From Acanthochlamys bracteata (taxonomy: Eukaryota; Streptophyta; Magnoliopsida; Pandanales; Velloziaceae), in assembly GCA_019914995.1 (NCBI GenBank), contig CM034145.1:6083262-6147261 (forward strand): a stretch of 64,000 nucleotides of DNA, written 5' to 3'. Positions 35,090-46,537 of the stretch are shown here, piece after piece. The notes under the pieces are model-generated. The model was not told the origin of the DNA, did no database searches, and saw nothing but the letters and a program-made list of their open reading frames with translations. The position numbers and the translations under genes are program-made. Numbering within the stretch: the stretch's first letter is position 1; each line of letters starts with the position of its first letter.

Positions 35090-38000
35090 AAAAATAAAGA
35101 GACAAGAAGTGTTCATATTGATCGATTCAGAAAGTATCCACAATTTTATTTCTCACACCTTAGCCAAGCATTTGAAGCTAGAAAATACTCGTCAGATTGC
35201 TGAATGTTAAGCTAGCAGATGGCAGTACGCACTCGATTGAGGTTATCCACAAGAGAATTCCTTTAACGGTTCAAGGAGTAGAGCTGGTAGTTGATGCTTA
35301 TCCATTTGCCTTGGGAGGAATGGACTTAATTCTTGGCGTATAATGGCTGGAGAGCCTAGGCGAAGTGATCTCTAACTGGCGCAAATCTGAAATGTGTTTT
35401 TCAGTGCAAGGCCAGGAGTTTGTTTTGAAAGGCATAGGAGGAGGAAGAGTATCTCAGCTACAAGCTTGTGCCCAAGGAGTTCGCTGTACTCTGTGCGTTT
35501 AATGGCAGTCGAAGCCACAAGGACATCCGACTCCGGCAGCACAGACACACTGCCTACCGAACTGCAATCCATTCTGGCTCAGTTTACAAAGATTTTCAGA
35601 CCACACCACGGTCTACCTCCCAAAAGAATTCATGATCATAGGATCCCACTCGAGCCAGGAGCTTCCCCGGCCAACGTCAGACTCTACAGGTATCCCTTTA
35701 TGCAAAAGACCGAAATCGAAAGAGTAGTCACTGAAATGCTCTCGAAAGGCATTATTCGCCCAAACAGTTCGGCTTATTCCTCTCCTGTACTACTTGTTAA
35801 GAAAAAAGATGGGTCGTGGAGATTTTGTGTTAATTATAGAGCACTTAATGAGATCACAGTGAAGGATAAGTTTCCTATTCCGGTTATTGATGAATTACTT
35901 GATGAGTTACATGGGGCAAAATATTTCTCCAAGTTAGATCTCAAATCCGGATATCACCAAATTCGCGTGCGAGAGGAAGATGTTCACCAGACAGCGTTCA
36001 GGACGCACGATAAGTATTATGAATTTTTAGTCATGACATTTGGATTGACTAATGCCTCAGCTACCTTCCAATCGTTAATGAACGAAGTGTTTCGGCCCTA
36101 CTTAAAAAAGTTCGTGCTTGTTTTCTCTGATGACATCCTTGTCTATAGTAGAACATGGCAGGAGCATATGGAGCACTTGAGTGAGATACTTATGGTTCTA
36201 CAAAAGGAGAAGCTATGCGCTAACCTGGCTAAGTGCCGATTTGGGTGTAGACATCTGAATTATTTGGGGCATATAGTTTCCGATAATGGTGTGGCAGCTG
36301 ATCCAGAAAAGATCAAAGTTATGATGGATTGGCCAGTCCCCTCCTCGCTTACTGAGCTGCGTGGGTTCTTGGGGCTTACTAGGTATTATAAAAGGTTTGT
36401 CAAAGACTATGGGAGTAAGGCAGCTCCTCTCACTGTCCTGCTAAAAAAGGAAGCTTTCTGCTGGACGCCTGAGGCTGCGACTGCTTTTCAGACTTTGAAG
36501 GAAGCAATGACACAAACGCCAGTGCTGGCATCCCCAGATTTTCAGGCCCCCTTTACTGTTGACACTGATGCATCCAGCAAAGGCATTGGGGCGGTGCTCA
36601 CACAGAATAACCGGCCAATAGCGTACTTCAGCAAGGCCCTCTCAAAGTCCTCTTTAGCTAAATCAACTTATGAGAAGGAACTTATAGCCTTGGTGTTGGC
36701 GGTCCAAAAATGGAGGCCATACCTGCTGGGACAACGTTTTACTATTAAAACGGACCACCTCAGCTTAAAGTACCTCCTTGAGCAGAGGCTTTCAACCCCA
36801 TACCAACACAAATGGTTGTGAAGCTTTTGGGTTACGATTATCAAATAGTTTATCACTGGAGGTCCCAAAACACAGTGGCGGACGCTCTTTCATGGAAACC
36901 TGAAGCAATGCTAGCTGCCTTCACCACTTTGCAACATTTTTTTTGGGACGATCTTCGACAGGCACAACTGGCTGACACTTCTCTAGAAGGGCTGTTCAGG
37001 GCAGCCAATGACAACCCCAGCACGGAGACAAAACTGGTAAGTGGAATTTTAATCCACAAAGGGCGTGTTTTTTTGCCTGCCAACTCCTCTCTACGCACAG
37101 AACTGTTGTACGAGGCTCATAACTCTGCAGAGGGCGGCCATCGGGGTGAGTTCCGCACATATAAAAGATTGGCACGCCAATTTTATTCGTAGGAATGGCT
37201 GGTGACGTGAGGAGGTATGTAGCAGCATGTGTCACCTGCGCAAGAGCTAAATCTGAATGCTTAAAGCTAGCTGGTCTTCTCCAGCCCTTGCCGATACCTG
37301 AGCAGAATTGGACTGACATAGCCTTGGATTTTATTGAAGGGCTGCCTCGTTCTGGAGGTAAGGATGTTATTTTTGTGGTAGTGGATAGGCTCTCTAAATA
37401 TGCTCATTTTATTCCTATCAAGCATCCCTACACGGCTGTGGAGATTGCAAATATCTTCGCTAAAGAGGTCATCTGTCTTCACGGTTGTCTAGTGACAATT
37501 GTATCCGATCGGGACCTCGTGTTCCTTAGCAAATTATGGAGAGAATTGCATAAACTCCAGGGAACTACGTTATATATGAGCACGGCTTATCACTCTTAAA
37601 CAGATGGGCACTCTGAAGTAGTCAATCGAGGATTAGAAACCTACCTTCGGTGCTTCGTGGGGAACCATCCTCGGCGCTGGATTGATTGGTTGCACTGGGC
37701 TGAATACTCTTATAATACTAGCACACATTCGGCCACAAAAATTTCACCTTTTGAAGCTATTTATGGCCTTCCACCACCTCCTCTAGTTTCGTTCCTGAGT
37801 GGTTCTGTTTGAGCAGATTTACTTAGGACACAACTGCGCGAGAGAGACTGCATTCTACGGGAGCTTCGCATGCACCTCACCCGAGCCCAAAACCGATGAA
37901 GCAATATGCGGACAACCACCGGAGGGAGAAGAAATATGACGTTGGGGATCGAGTTTTTCTTCGGCTTAGGCCACATCGTCAGTCATCGATGGCGGAGAGG

Positions 38001-38210
38001 AAGAACCACAAGCTTCGGTTCAAATATTTCGGACCTTTTTCTGTCCTAGAAGCAATTGGACCAGTTGCTTATCGGCTTGATCTTCCCTCATCTGCCCGCA
38101 TTCATCTGGTGTTTCATATCTCTCAGCTCAAAGATGCTCGTCGTGCTCCGACTGAGTTGTTCTCCCAAGTGGCCGGCCCCTTGCTCTTGCCCGGCCTTGA
38201 GGACGATGCT
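35090..38210 (+). pseudogene. pol-like region of the Ty3/gypsy element
   Basis: Fossil polyprotein region. The parts in order are an aspartic-protease-like segment near 35.1 kb, reverse transcriptase about 35.7-36.3 kb (FSDDILVYS), RNase H about 36.5-36.8 kb (TDASSKGIGAVL), and integrase about 37.1-37.8 kb with the zinc-binding part followed by the catalytic core. A C-terminal segment lies at about 37.9-38.2 kb (LRFKYFGPFSVLE). The region is broken in several places. Confidence 0.85.
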
Positions 38211-38217
38211 GAATTTC

Positions 38218-38229
38218 AAGAGGTGGGAA
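38218..38229 (+). other. Polypurine tract
   Basis: AAGAGGTGGGAA directly precedes the right LTR, the expected site of second-strand priming. Confidence 0.65.
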
Positions 38230-38845
38230 TGATGTGAGCATGGAGGAAGATAGGGAAGGACTCACTTTCAGTTCTGGAGAAGTTGAAAAACAAAGAGTAA
38301 AGAAGAGAGAAACAAAGAACAAAGAAACCGATGCTTTAGAGCTCGCCGGAGATGATGGCCGGAGAAGATCTCGTCGGAACTAGAGACCGGCGAAGCCCTG
38401 CCAATCCTGCCTTGGGTGCAGGACTCGATGGCACCCAGGGTGCCATTCATCTGCAGCTAGGCCAGTAAATGGCCTAGGTGCATAGCAGAACACCATGGCA
38501 CTTTTTAAATTGTACTCTGACGATAAACACCGTGTCCGAACACTTTTTAAAAAGTGTTCGAACGCCACGAATTGCGCCTAGGCACAATTGAAAGCGTTCG
38601 GGTGCAACCAAAGCGCAAGTCAAGTTTTGACAAATTACGGTATTTGATTCTAGTAAGAACTTTTAGGTGTTCTAAATAGATTTACGTATTATTTTGAATG
38701 AGGAGACATCTCTCAAGTAGAATTCTAGTCTTGTATTAACTCTACATTTATAAATAGGTGTAGAGGAAGGAAGAAAGAGGGTATGAATAAATGTATTTCC
38801 TTAGTTTTACTACTTAGCTTCTGTAGTTAGATTTAAGGTGTATCA
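38230..38845 (+). repeat. Right LTR
   Basis: It begins TGATGTGAGCATGG and ends GGTGTATCA, 616 bases long. It aligns with the left LTR along its whole length, with many transitions and a few small length differences. The last 200 bases are the best preserved. Confidence 0.88.
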
Positions 38846-38853
38846 TAATTTCA

Positions 38854-38914
38854 ACCTCACAAGGTCGACATTAGATGTCGATATTATGACATCGACCTCA
38901 CAGGTCGACATCAG
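38854..38914. repeat. Clustered GTCGACAT palindromes next to the LTR
   Basis: The segment holds GGTCGACAT, then ATGTCGA, then ACATCGACC and again GGTCGACAT, so it can fold into alternative short hairpins. CCTCACAAGGTCGACAT and CCTCACAGGTCGACAT form a direct repeat. Origin unknown. Confidence 0.5.
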
Positions 38915-38956
38915 ACTGCGCTACAATTTTCTTTAAATAACACACTACTTAGTCAA

Positions 38957-38999
38957 AGCCCATGATGTAGATATTAAAGAAGGCCCAAAGTAAAGCCCA
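38957..38999 (+). promoter_or_regulatory. Site II-like cluster
   Basis: AGCCCA at 38957-38962, GGCCCA at 38982-38987 and AGCCCA at 38994-38999 are complements of TGGGCT/TGGGCC. They lie about 1 kb before the MSR start, so a promoter role is uncertain. Confidence 0.25.
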
Positions 39000-39058
39000 T
39001 GCTAATATTCGGAAAGGGGCCAAAATAACTCAAAAGAAAATTAATTATGATTAAGAAC

Positions 39059-39300
39059 GTGTTTCAAAAATTTATAATTAAATTTTGACGTAAATAAAAA
39101 TTAAAAATAAAAATTTTAAAATATATATTGAAAGTAAAATTTAATTTATGTTTTAATTAATTTAAAAATTAGTTAAAAATTAAAAGATAAACTAATGTAT
39201 AAATAAAAAAATAAAAATTAATTTTCAATTTTTTGTATAAATAAAATTTATAAAATTTTAATTTTGATAAAAAATTAAAGTTTCGAATAATTAAAACACA
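39059..39300. repeat. Family-1 A/T-rich inverted-repeat element, copy e
   Basis: The left end is GTGTTTCAAAAATTTATAAT and the right end TCGAATAATTAAAACAC (minus strand GTGTTTTAATTATTCGA). The ends share GTGTTT plus A/T-rich sequence, and the element is about 240 bases. Confidence 0.4.
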
Positions 39301-40013
39301 GCCATCAAAGTCAGAGATCTAACAGGTTTGCTGAAGTGAGTAGTTGACCAATTAGATAACACTGATAAGTAATAATAACACAAACACAGTAATTAACAGT
39401 TAATCAATCAGTTTCATCTACGAAACTTTTTCTCGAAGTTTTTTATTAGCCAAAGCAAAACAAAGCAGAAACTTTTTAGCTAACCTAACATCCTACTATT
39501 AAATATTAATCACCAAACACTCGTTTAAGTCTCCATCTAGAGCTTCTACATTTCCTTAAACCGTTTTGATCAATAAAAAAAATGAAATTTAAGCTCGATT
39601 AAGAAACGATTAAAACCAAGAAAAAAGAGAAATAAACGAACACAGAGGAATAAAAACAAGAAAGAAATATGAAATAAGGTTTAAAAGAAAAAGAAAGAGG
39701 TTTGAAAGTTTTTTAAAGGGCATTCAAGTATTCAACTGCAATGGAAGATTTAAAGAGAAGCAGTTAAAGGAAAGTTGTCGGCTGCACACACACTCCCACA
39801 GCCGTCGCTCCTTCACTGCGACTCTTGTTTGCTTTCTTCTCCCTTCTCTCTGTCTGTGTTTGGATTCTTCTTCTTCTCCAAAGCTGTACTCCATTTCCGC
39901 TTCTTTGTCTCACTCTCTTTCTCTGTTCTTTAGTTCTGTGTTCTCCAAAGATTGAGAAATTTTCTTGATAAAAAAGGGTCTTTTGTTGGTGAATTTGGTG
40001 CTTTGAGATTTAG

Positions 40014-42661
40014 ATGGCAATGGGTTTTGATCCAAGACAAGTTCTTGCGGCGTTCCTCACACTCTCTATGTTCTGTATGCTTGGGAATATGGTGAAAAGA
40101 GACCATTTTGATACTGTTGAGGTACTAGTTTCCTTGAATCCAGGATAGTTGTTCTTACCCAGTTTGGTTTTTTTCTTAAAAATTTTTGACGAGTTTTTTT
40201 TATAAAACATTTTTTTTTGTTCAAATTTGATTACATTGATTTTACTATTGATTTGAGTGAGTAGGAGGTGATGAATCAAAAAATGAAAAATCTATTGCTG
40301 ACAGCACTGGATTATGGACATTGTAGTGATTATACTTCTATTTTGATGATGATGGTAGCAGATCTGTGCTAAAGATTATTATAACTAGTTGCTAGTTTGG
40401 ATCAAGTGAATGGTTTCACAGTTATGTTTAATAAAATTTGTTTTAATACTGCTTCCTAATACTTTCTTGGGTTGGGGGTTACAGATAGCTTAAAACATGT
40501 TTACTTAACAGCAATGATCATTGAGTTTTAGAACAAACAGGGAGTTGATTATGAAAGAGTAAGGGAATTTCGAACTGGGCTTTTGTTTGCAAGTATCCTA
40601 TGACAATGCTGAGTTGGGATCACTATGATTCTTTCAGCTAAGCTGTGTATACCATTTCTTGTTTTGGTTATGAAATTTGTTTCAATTTCTTGGAGGGTTC
40701 TTCTCATTACTGCAAGTTGAACTTTCTTCAATTCAAATAGATGAGTATTCCTCAGGTGTCCAATGTGCAATTTGATGTGATAAAAGTAGAGCAGACGCAG
40801 ACCAAGACTGTTAGCAAAATAGTTAAAGGGCCATGGGCAGAAAACGTTCAGGAGCTTAAAACATGCTGGAGCAGACCAACTGCAAGTACGCAAAATTTGA
40901 ACCGATCTGGGGACTCTTTTTATTAGTAAGCTAACTAATTGAAAGATTGAAGAGTTTACGTATTGCGTTTGCCACAGAATACACGGAGCAATCTGAAGGC
41001 TTTGTTACATTCTCGTTAACAGGTGGTCCTGAACACCATGTTTCACAGGTAAGATCATCAGCTAAACTGAAACATATATAGGGCAACTCTAGTTAGCTCT
41101 GAATGAGAATGTTCTATCACAGCAAGGGATGTAAATTAGTTGGCAGATATCTATCATTAATGTCCCTGTTTAAAACTATCTTTACTCATGACACCAGCTG
41201 CTGTTGTTCATCAGATTGCTGATGCAGTAGTTATTGCAAGATATCTAGGGGCCACCTTGGTTCTTCCTGACATCAGAGGAAGCGAGTTGGGGCAAAAGAG
41301 GTACCTTCATTATTTCTTTGATGCTTCGCTAAGAATTCGCTTCTATATCTTGTAGAGGCCTAAGAAACCTTATCCTCTTTCGGAATGCCTACCTGATCAA
41401 GTTATCCCTTTCAGAAGCGGGAACAATTTAAAAGATGCCAGGACATGCAAAACTTTTTCTTACATCAGGGTTTATGTGTAGAAGTGATGTTTTTAGTTGT
41501 TTGTAGCTTGAACCATTGGCGGATTTTGTTGCTGGATCTCATTGCACACTCCTATTCTCTTGAGTTTTGTTTGCCAGAAACTTCAGTTCTCTTTCCCGAA
41601 CAAGAAAAAATATTCCTTAGTTTACAAATAAGCAGGTTAGTATCTCTTTAAAAATGCGTAACCCAAAACACGCTTACAGGAACTTTGGCGATATGTATGA
41701 TGTTGAGAAATTCACTCAGAGCCTGGATGGTGTTGTCAAGGTAGTTAATGAGCTTCCTACTGAAGTGACAGCTGCTGAGATGCCACCTGCCATTAAAGTA
41801 CCCCACAGAGTGTCCGCAGAGTTCATAGTAAACAAAATAGAACCCATCTACCGGGCAAAACAATATGTGAGGGTGGCGACTTTCTTTCCTGCAGTGAATA
41901 TGAGAATGAAGGAAACCCAGATGAATGATTTCGACTCAACTGCTTGTTTAGCAATGTTTGGCAGCCTTGAGCTGAAACAATCCGTCCGTCAAGTGGCGGA
42001 GCAAATGATTGCCAGAATCAAAACCTTAAGCAATACACCAAGTGGTCACTTTGTTGCTATTGATTTAAGGGTGGATGTTCTTCAAAACCACTGCAAAGGA
42101 AGGCGAAGTTGTTACAGTGCTCAGGAGGTAGCGGATTTCTTGAACAAAATTGGATTTGAGCAAGATACTACTATCTATGTAACTCAGACTTGGTGGCAGG
42201 AGAGTCTGAATGTTCTAAAGGAGACATTTCCAAAAACATATACAAAGGTATGCAATCCCTTGACATAACGAATAAAGAAAAGAATCTCTGATTACTATAT
42301 ATGTGGCATCTCTGGTTTCTTTCTGCTATTCCATATCCATGTACTAACATTTCGTATAACACTGGGATCTGTTTGGTAGGACGATATACTGCCTTCAGAT
42401 AAGAAAGGCGATTTCCTCGGTCGGACAAGTTCAGAACTAGCAAGGGGACTCGACTTTTACATCTGCTCTCGTAGCGAAGTATTTGTTCCAGCAATTTCAG
42501 GCCTCTTCTACAGTCAAGTAACTGGAAAGAGAATAGCTTCTGGCAAGATTCAGATACTTGTTCCTGCTCAAGTGACAGAATCATCATCTATCCAAGTTTC
42601 AGATTACGTTTCGCCTTATGTATCAAAGAAGAATCACTTAGCATACTCGTGCTACTGCTGA
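40014..42661 (+). CDS. MSR-like protein (O-fucosyltransferase family)
   Basis: Six exons (40014-40121, 40741-40885, 40978-41048, 41215-41300, 41680-42247, 42380-42661) give 419 residues. Residues 8-25 form a single hydrophobic segment after a short N-terminus, as in type II Golgi enzymes. The body is of the plant O-fucosyltransferase-like type, with GFVTFSLTGGPEHHVSQIAD, ARYLGATLVLPDIRGS and VFVPAISGLFYSQVTGKRIA, and ends SKKNHLAYSCYC. Size and sequence agree well with MANNAN SYNTHESIS-RELATED 1/2, Golgi proteins that promote mannan and glucomannan synthesis; their own enzymatic activity is not firmly shown. All junctions are GT-AG and phase-consistent. MSR2 lies near MNS1 and EXO70G2 in Arabidopsis from memory, and relatives of both occur in this window. 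Confidence 0.88.
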
Positions 42662-42889
42662 AAAAGAAAAAAAAAAGAACCAAAACATAATAGTGAATCC
42701 AAAAACTGCTAAGAGATTTCTGTGTGTTTCCTTAAGAATTCTAAGCATAGGTAGTGATGTATACGAATAAGCGTAGCTGCTCTATTGTAATGCAAAGTCT
42801 TGGGGAAGTTTTTACCGCTCTTATTTTACGCTTTTAGTTTTTTGTTTCCTGGACAATCTTTCCTACGCATGCATAAAGAAAATCTATGA

Positions 42890-43620
42890 GCTATAGGGCA
42901 TGCTCATAACTATAGTTCATAATTTATAACTTAGAATAACTTAGAATTCATAAACTATAGCCAATGAATTACAACCCATAAATTCTATCTAGAAAATAAT
43001 GAATTATAGCTCATGAATTGTAACCTACTAATTATAGCCATTAATTCATAGCTCACAAACTAATGAGCATTGCCTATGCACTATAGCCAATGAAAATTTA
43101 GAGATATCGACGGTGAAGAACAAATTTGAAACTTTATACCGGTGGAACCGCTATGCATCATAAATAATAAATAATAAATAATAATTAATAAAATTAATTA
43201 ATAATAAGTTTATTTTTTATTTAAAAAATAATAAAAATAATTAATAATAAGTTTTTATAATATAGAATTTTTTTATATTTTTAAATAAATTGTATAAAAT
43301 ATTATAAAAAATTTATTAAAAAATAAAAAATTAGAATGAAAGGAGTAGAAAATAAAGCCAAATATACCCTAACTATGATAACTCAAAATCAATTAACATG
43401 AAACATACCATAGATATTCATGAGCAACAACTAATTGAATCATTAGCTATAAACCATAGCTGATTACTTATGAATTATTTTATTACTCATAAACTATATA
43501 CTATAAATAGCTACAACCTATTAATTATAACTCCAACGAATTAGAATTTATGAAGTATAACTCAATAACTATAAGCTAATAGCCCAATGACCTATATAGC
43601 TCTAGAATTAAAATTCCAAA
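42890..43620. repeat. Field of degenerate ATAGCYCATGAATTA-type repeats
   Basis: Short related words recur in two blocks, 42890-43090 and about 43370-43620: AACTATAGCCAATGAATTA, AATTATAGCTCATGAATTG, AATTATAGCCATTAATTCAT and ACTATAAGCTAATAGCCCAA. The spacing is irregular, about 15-25 bases. A separate A/T-rich insert-like segment (43145-43370, rich in AATAATAAATAATAA) lies between the blocks. Confidence 0.5.
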
Positions 43621-43632
43621 GTCATGAACTGT

Positions 43633-43663
43633 AGCCCAAGCCCATCAATGAAAAACAAGCCCA
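43633..43663 (+). promoter_or_regulatory. Triple site II-like cluster in the CMO-like promoter
   Basis: AGCCCA occurs three times within 31 bases (43633, 43639, 43658), about 55-85 bases before the start codon. The complement TGGGCT is a site II core. Close repetition so near the start suggests a functional promoter element. Confidence 0.4.
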
Positions 43664-43717
43664 TATAAGAAGAATATTTAGGAGTCGCTTTGTTCGTTTT
43701 CAGGCAACTTCATTTCC

Positions 43718-46537
43718 ATGGCTGCCACTGCTGTCTACGTCAGCATTCCGGCGACCAAACTCCTCCTCTCCTCCGGAGATCACGTGCGCCGTGCAACTCC
43801 CTCGTCGCTCTTCGGTAGCTTCACGTGCTCCTCGTTTTCTTCTTCTTCTTTGCCGGAAAGGCTTAGTGTGTCTGCCACGTGTAAGATGGTGGATGGTTTT
43901 GATCCAATGATTCCGGTGGAGAAGGCTTGGGCACCACCGAGGTCGTGGTACACCGATCCCGAGTTCCTTAAGCTTGAGCTCGATCGAGTGTTCTATCGCG
44001 GTTGGCAAGCTGTTGGTAATGGTTTCGTTTACAATTACTTCATTTTTAATGGCGCTGTGTGTATTTTAAGAAATCAGTTATTTTTATTGTTTGGTGTTTG
44101 CCTAAAGTGTTCTGAATCAAATTTGAACATGTTTGAGTTGTAAAACTGGCATCTTTCGATTTTCTGAAGTCAATAGTTTGTAGCTGTGAGATTGAAAGGA
44201 TAGCTATGATTCTTCATTGATTGTCAAAATTTTATGTGTTAGAAACTTGGCTTTAATGACTTGTTAGAGGGAAAAATTTTATATATTGTGAAGTAGATGC
44301 CTAGTTTTTTGTGTCTCATGTTGTTAGGTCTTATTCTTGCATGATACTTTTTCAGGTTTCACTGAGCAACTAACAAATCCGCATGATTTTTTCACTGGAA
44401 GGTATATCTTTAAACTCTAGTTTATAACTGACTTGCATGATTGCGGCCTATGAGACAATGGAACAATTGGTATTTGTAGACTATGCATCCTATGGATCCA
44501 TTTTAACTTTCAGGTATCTCATTCGATGAAGCAACAGATTGGGAAATCTAGAGTATGTCGTTTGTCGTGACACTACTGGAGAACTTCATGCTTTCCACAA
44601 CGTTTGTCGCCATCATGCCTCTGTACTTGCCCATGGCAGTGGGAAAAAATCTTGCTTCATTTGTCCCTACCATGTAAGTTGCATATTGTGGAGTTTTGAT
44701 GATGTAAATTTGATGCTTTCGAACTTTAACAGCATGTCCTTGGACCTATAATACTTTTGGTTTGATACTTAAGAGCTGGAACTAAGAATTCTGTTTGATT
44801 AGTCTTGTGATATCACTTTCAGGGATGGACCTATGCCTTGGATGGAAAACTCTTAAAGGCTACTCGGATATCAGGAATTCAAAATTTCAACAAGGATGTA
44901 TGTTAGTATGTAGCACCTACTTTCGATTTCTTCATCATCTACTTGCATAATTTTCTTGATGGTGAAGGAAACAGGAGTTTGGACTCGTTCCATTGAGTGT
45001 TGCCACGTGGGGACCTTTTATATTAATGAGTTCGAGTGGTGGTATTCAATCACAAAACGATGCACCTAATGAGGCTGTGGGAGATCAATGGCTTGGAAGT
45101 GCGTCGAAAATATTCAGCACTAACTGCATTGACTCTTCGCTTAAGTTTCTTTGCAGACGTGAATATACCATCAAGTGCAACTGGAAGGTCTTTATCTTGC
45201 CACCAGTTTTGTTTTGTAATTCTGATTCCTAACCAATCTATGAGAAGTTTCTGCTTGCATTTGTTTTTTAAAACGCACTGACAATATACATATGATAATC
45301 CAGGTGTTCTGTGACAATTACTTGGATGGTGGATATCATGTTCCGTATGCGCATGGATGTCTTGCTTCTGGGCTTAACCTGGATTCATATTCTATTGATG
45401 TATAGCTTCTGCTCATATATTTTCTGTATATTAATGGTCTCATGTTTTACTTGTATGTTGCCAAGTATTAGTTCCTTTGAAGATGTTTGAATTGCAGTTA
45501 CTTCTTACTCAAGTTTTCCTTTTCTTTATTTATTTATTTATTTGGTTGGAGAAGTCCTGTAACATGAACCTATATTATCTAAGCTTCATATGGTAATATT
45601 TGGCTGACTCCTTCGTCTTTTGGGCAGATATTTGAGAAGGTGAGCATACAAAGATGTGAGAGCTCTCCATTGGATCATGATGACTTTGATAGGCTTGGAT
45701 CAAAAGCCTTTTATGCATTTGTTTTCCCTAACTTCATGATAAACAGGTAAAGGTAGTGGTCTTGCACATTATCCCCTTTGCTGCTGCATGTATGGAGTTT
45801 CATGAATGTGTTTTTTGCTCCTTTTGCTTGATGATTCTAGGTATGGTCCTTGGATGGACACAAACTTAGTTCTTCCGTTGGGTCCGACTACATGTCAAGT
45901 GATATTTGATTATTTTCTGGATGCATCCCTTCTGGTAACCACAACCTCTTTTACTATATTAGCAGAGACGCATTGATTTTGCTTATATATAACACTGATG
46001 ATTAGTTCAGACCATAATACATGTGGGTTATATGTTAAGACCAAATCTTGAATGAACTTTTTGTTTGAGTATGATACTGTGAAGTTACTTCTGTTCAATA
46101 TCTTGAACTTGAATGTTGCATGGAAATGCTTCCACACATGGGTACTTTTTATCCTGAAATTTTTATTAGCATGCAATGCTTTTGATATGTCTATGACGGA
46201 AAAATAAAGTCTCTGAAGTTTTGTTTTTCATGCGGGAAAAAAATTGTGCAGGATGATAAAGCTTTCATAGGAAGAAGCTTAGAAGAGAGCGAAAGAGTGC
46301 AGGCAAGACTCTAACCTTTTTTATTCATAAGTTTGAACTTAGGTTTAGCATTTGTGATCTTTTTGTCTAGTCCTGGTATTTGTTATGTAGATTGAAGATG
46401 TAGATTTGTGCGAGGGAGTTCAAAGGGGCTTGCAGTCACCAGCTTATAGTCGTGGAAGATACGCCCCTTCAGTCGAAAAGGCTATGCATCATTTCCACCG
46501 GCTTCTTCACGCCAGTCTAAATGATTCTCGGCAGTAG
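43718..46537 (+). CDS. CMO: Choline monooxygenase-like Rieske oxygenase, chloroplast-targeted
   Basis: Ten exons (43718-44015, 44356-44401, 44538-44673, 44823-44897, 44975-45187, 45304-45399, 45628-45746, 45841-45934, 46252-46302, 46391-46537) give 424 residues, the usual CMO size. In betaine-accumulating plants CMO oxidises choline to betaine aldehyde in the stroma with ferredoxin. The first 55 residues are serine-rich and basic, like a transit peptide. The Rieske [2Fe-2S] site has C138, H140, C157 and H160 in CRH and CPYH. The mononuclear iron site is DNYLDGGYHVPYAH, with D264, H268 and H273. Both sites are intact. Nine introns are phase-consistent; intron 9 has a GC donor (CAG then GCAAGA). 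Most plants carry a CMO-like gene, and the Arabidopsis one does not make betaine, so the substrate here is uncertain. Confidence 0.9.

Larger units (their letters stand above)
33050..38845 (+). mobile_element. Decayed Ty3/gypsy LTR retrotransposon, full-length outline
   Basis: About 5.8 kb with two LTRs, a primer-binding site, gag- and pol-like regions and a polypurine tract, in the order gag, protease, reverse transcriptase, RNase H, integrase. That order defines Ty3/gypsy, and the initiator-Met primer site is usual for plant chromovirus-type members; no chromodomain is recognised. The outline is complete but the coding regions are broken, with roughly six to ten breaks overall. The LTRs differ at about one site in eight, mostly transitions. 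At usual plant rates that means an insertion of several million years ago, which is inference. Flanking pentamers TAATG and TAATT may be a decayed target-site duplication. It sits between the PIRL and MSR genes. Confidence 0.9.
38846..40013. other. Intergenic region, retrotransposon / MSR
   Basis: It contains a small cluster of GTCGACAT palindromes beside the LTR, site II-like motifs (38957-38999), one family-1 A/T-rich element, and a CT-rich probable leader of the MSR gene (39780-40013). No further gene is seen. Confidence 0.5.
42662..43717. other. Intergenic region, MSR / CMO-like
   Basis: About 1 kb holding the MSR 3' UTR, a field of degenerate short repeats and the CMO-like promoter. No gene is supported. 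Confidence 0.5.

Noticed and set aside
43700-44008. Antisense frame over CMO-like exon 1
   Set aside because: The sense frame has a transit peptide and CMO sequence; the antisense has no family match.
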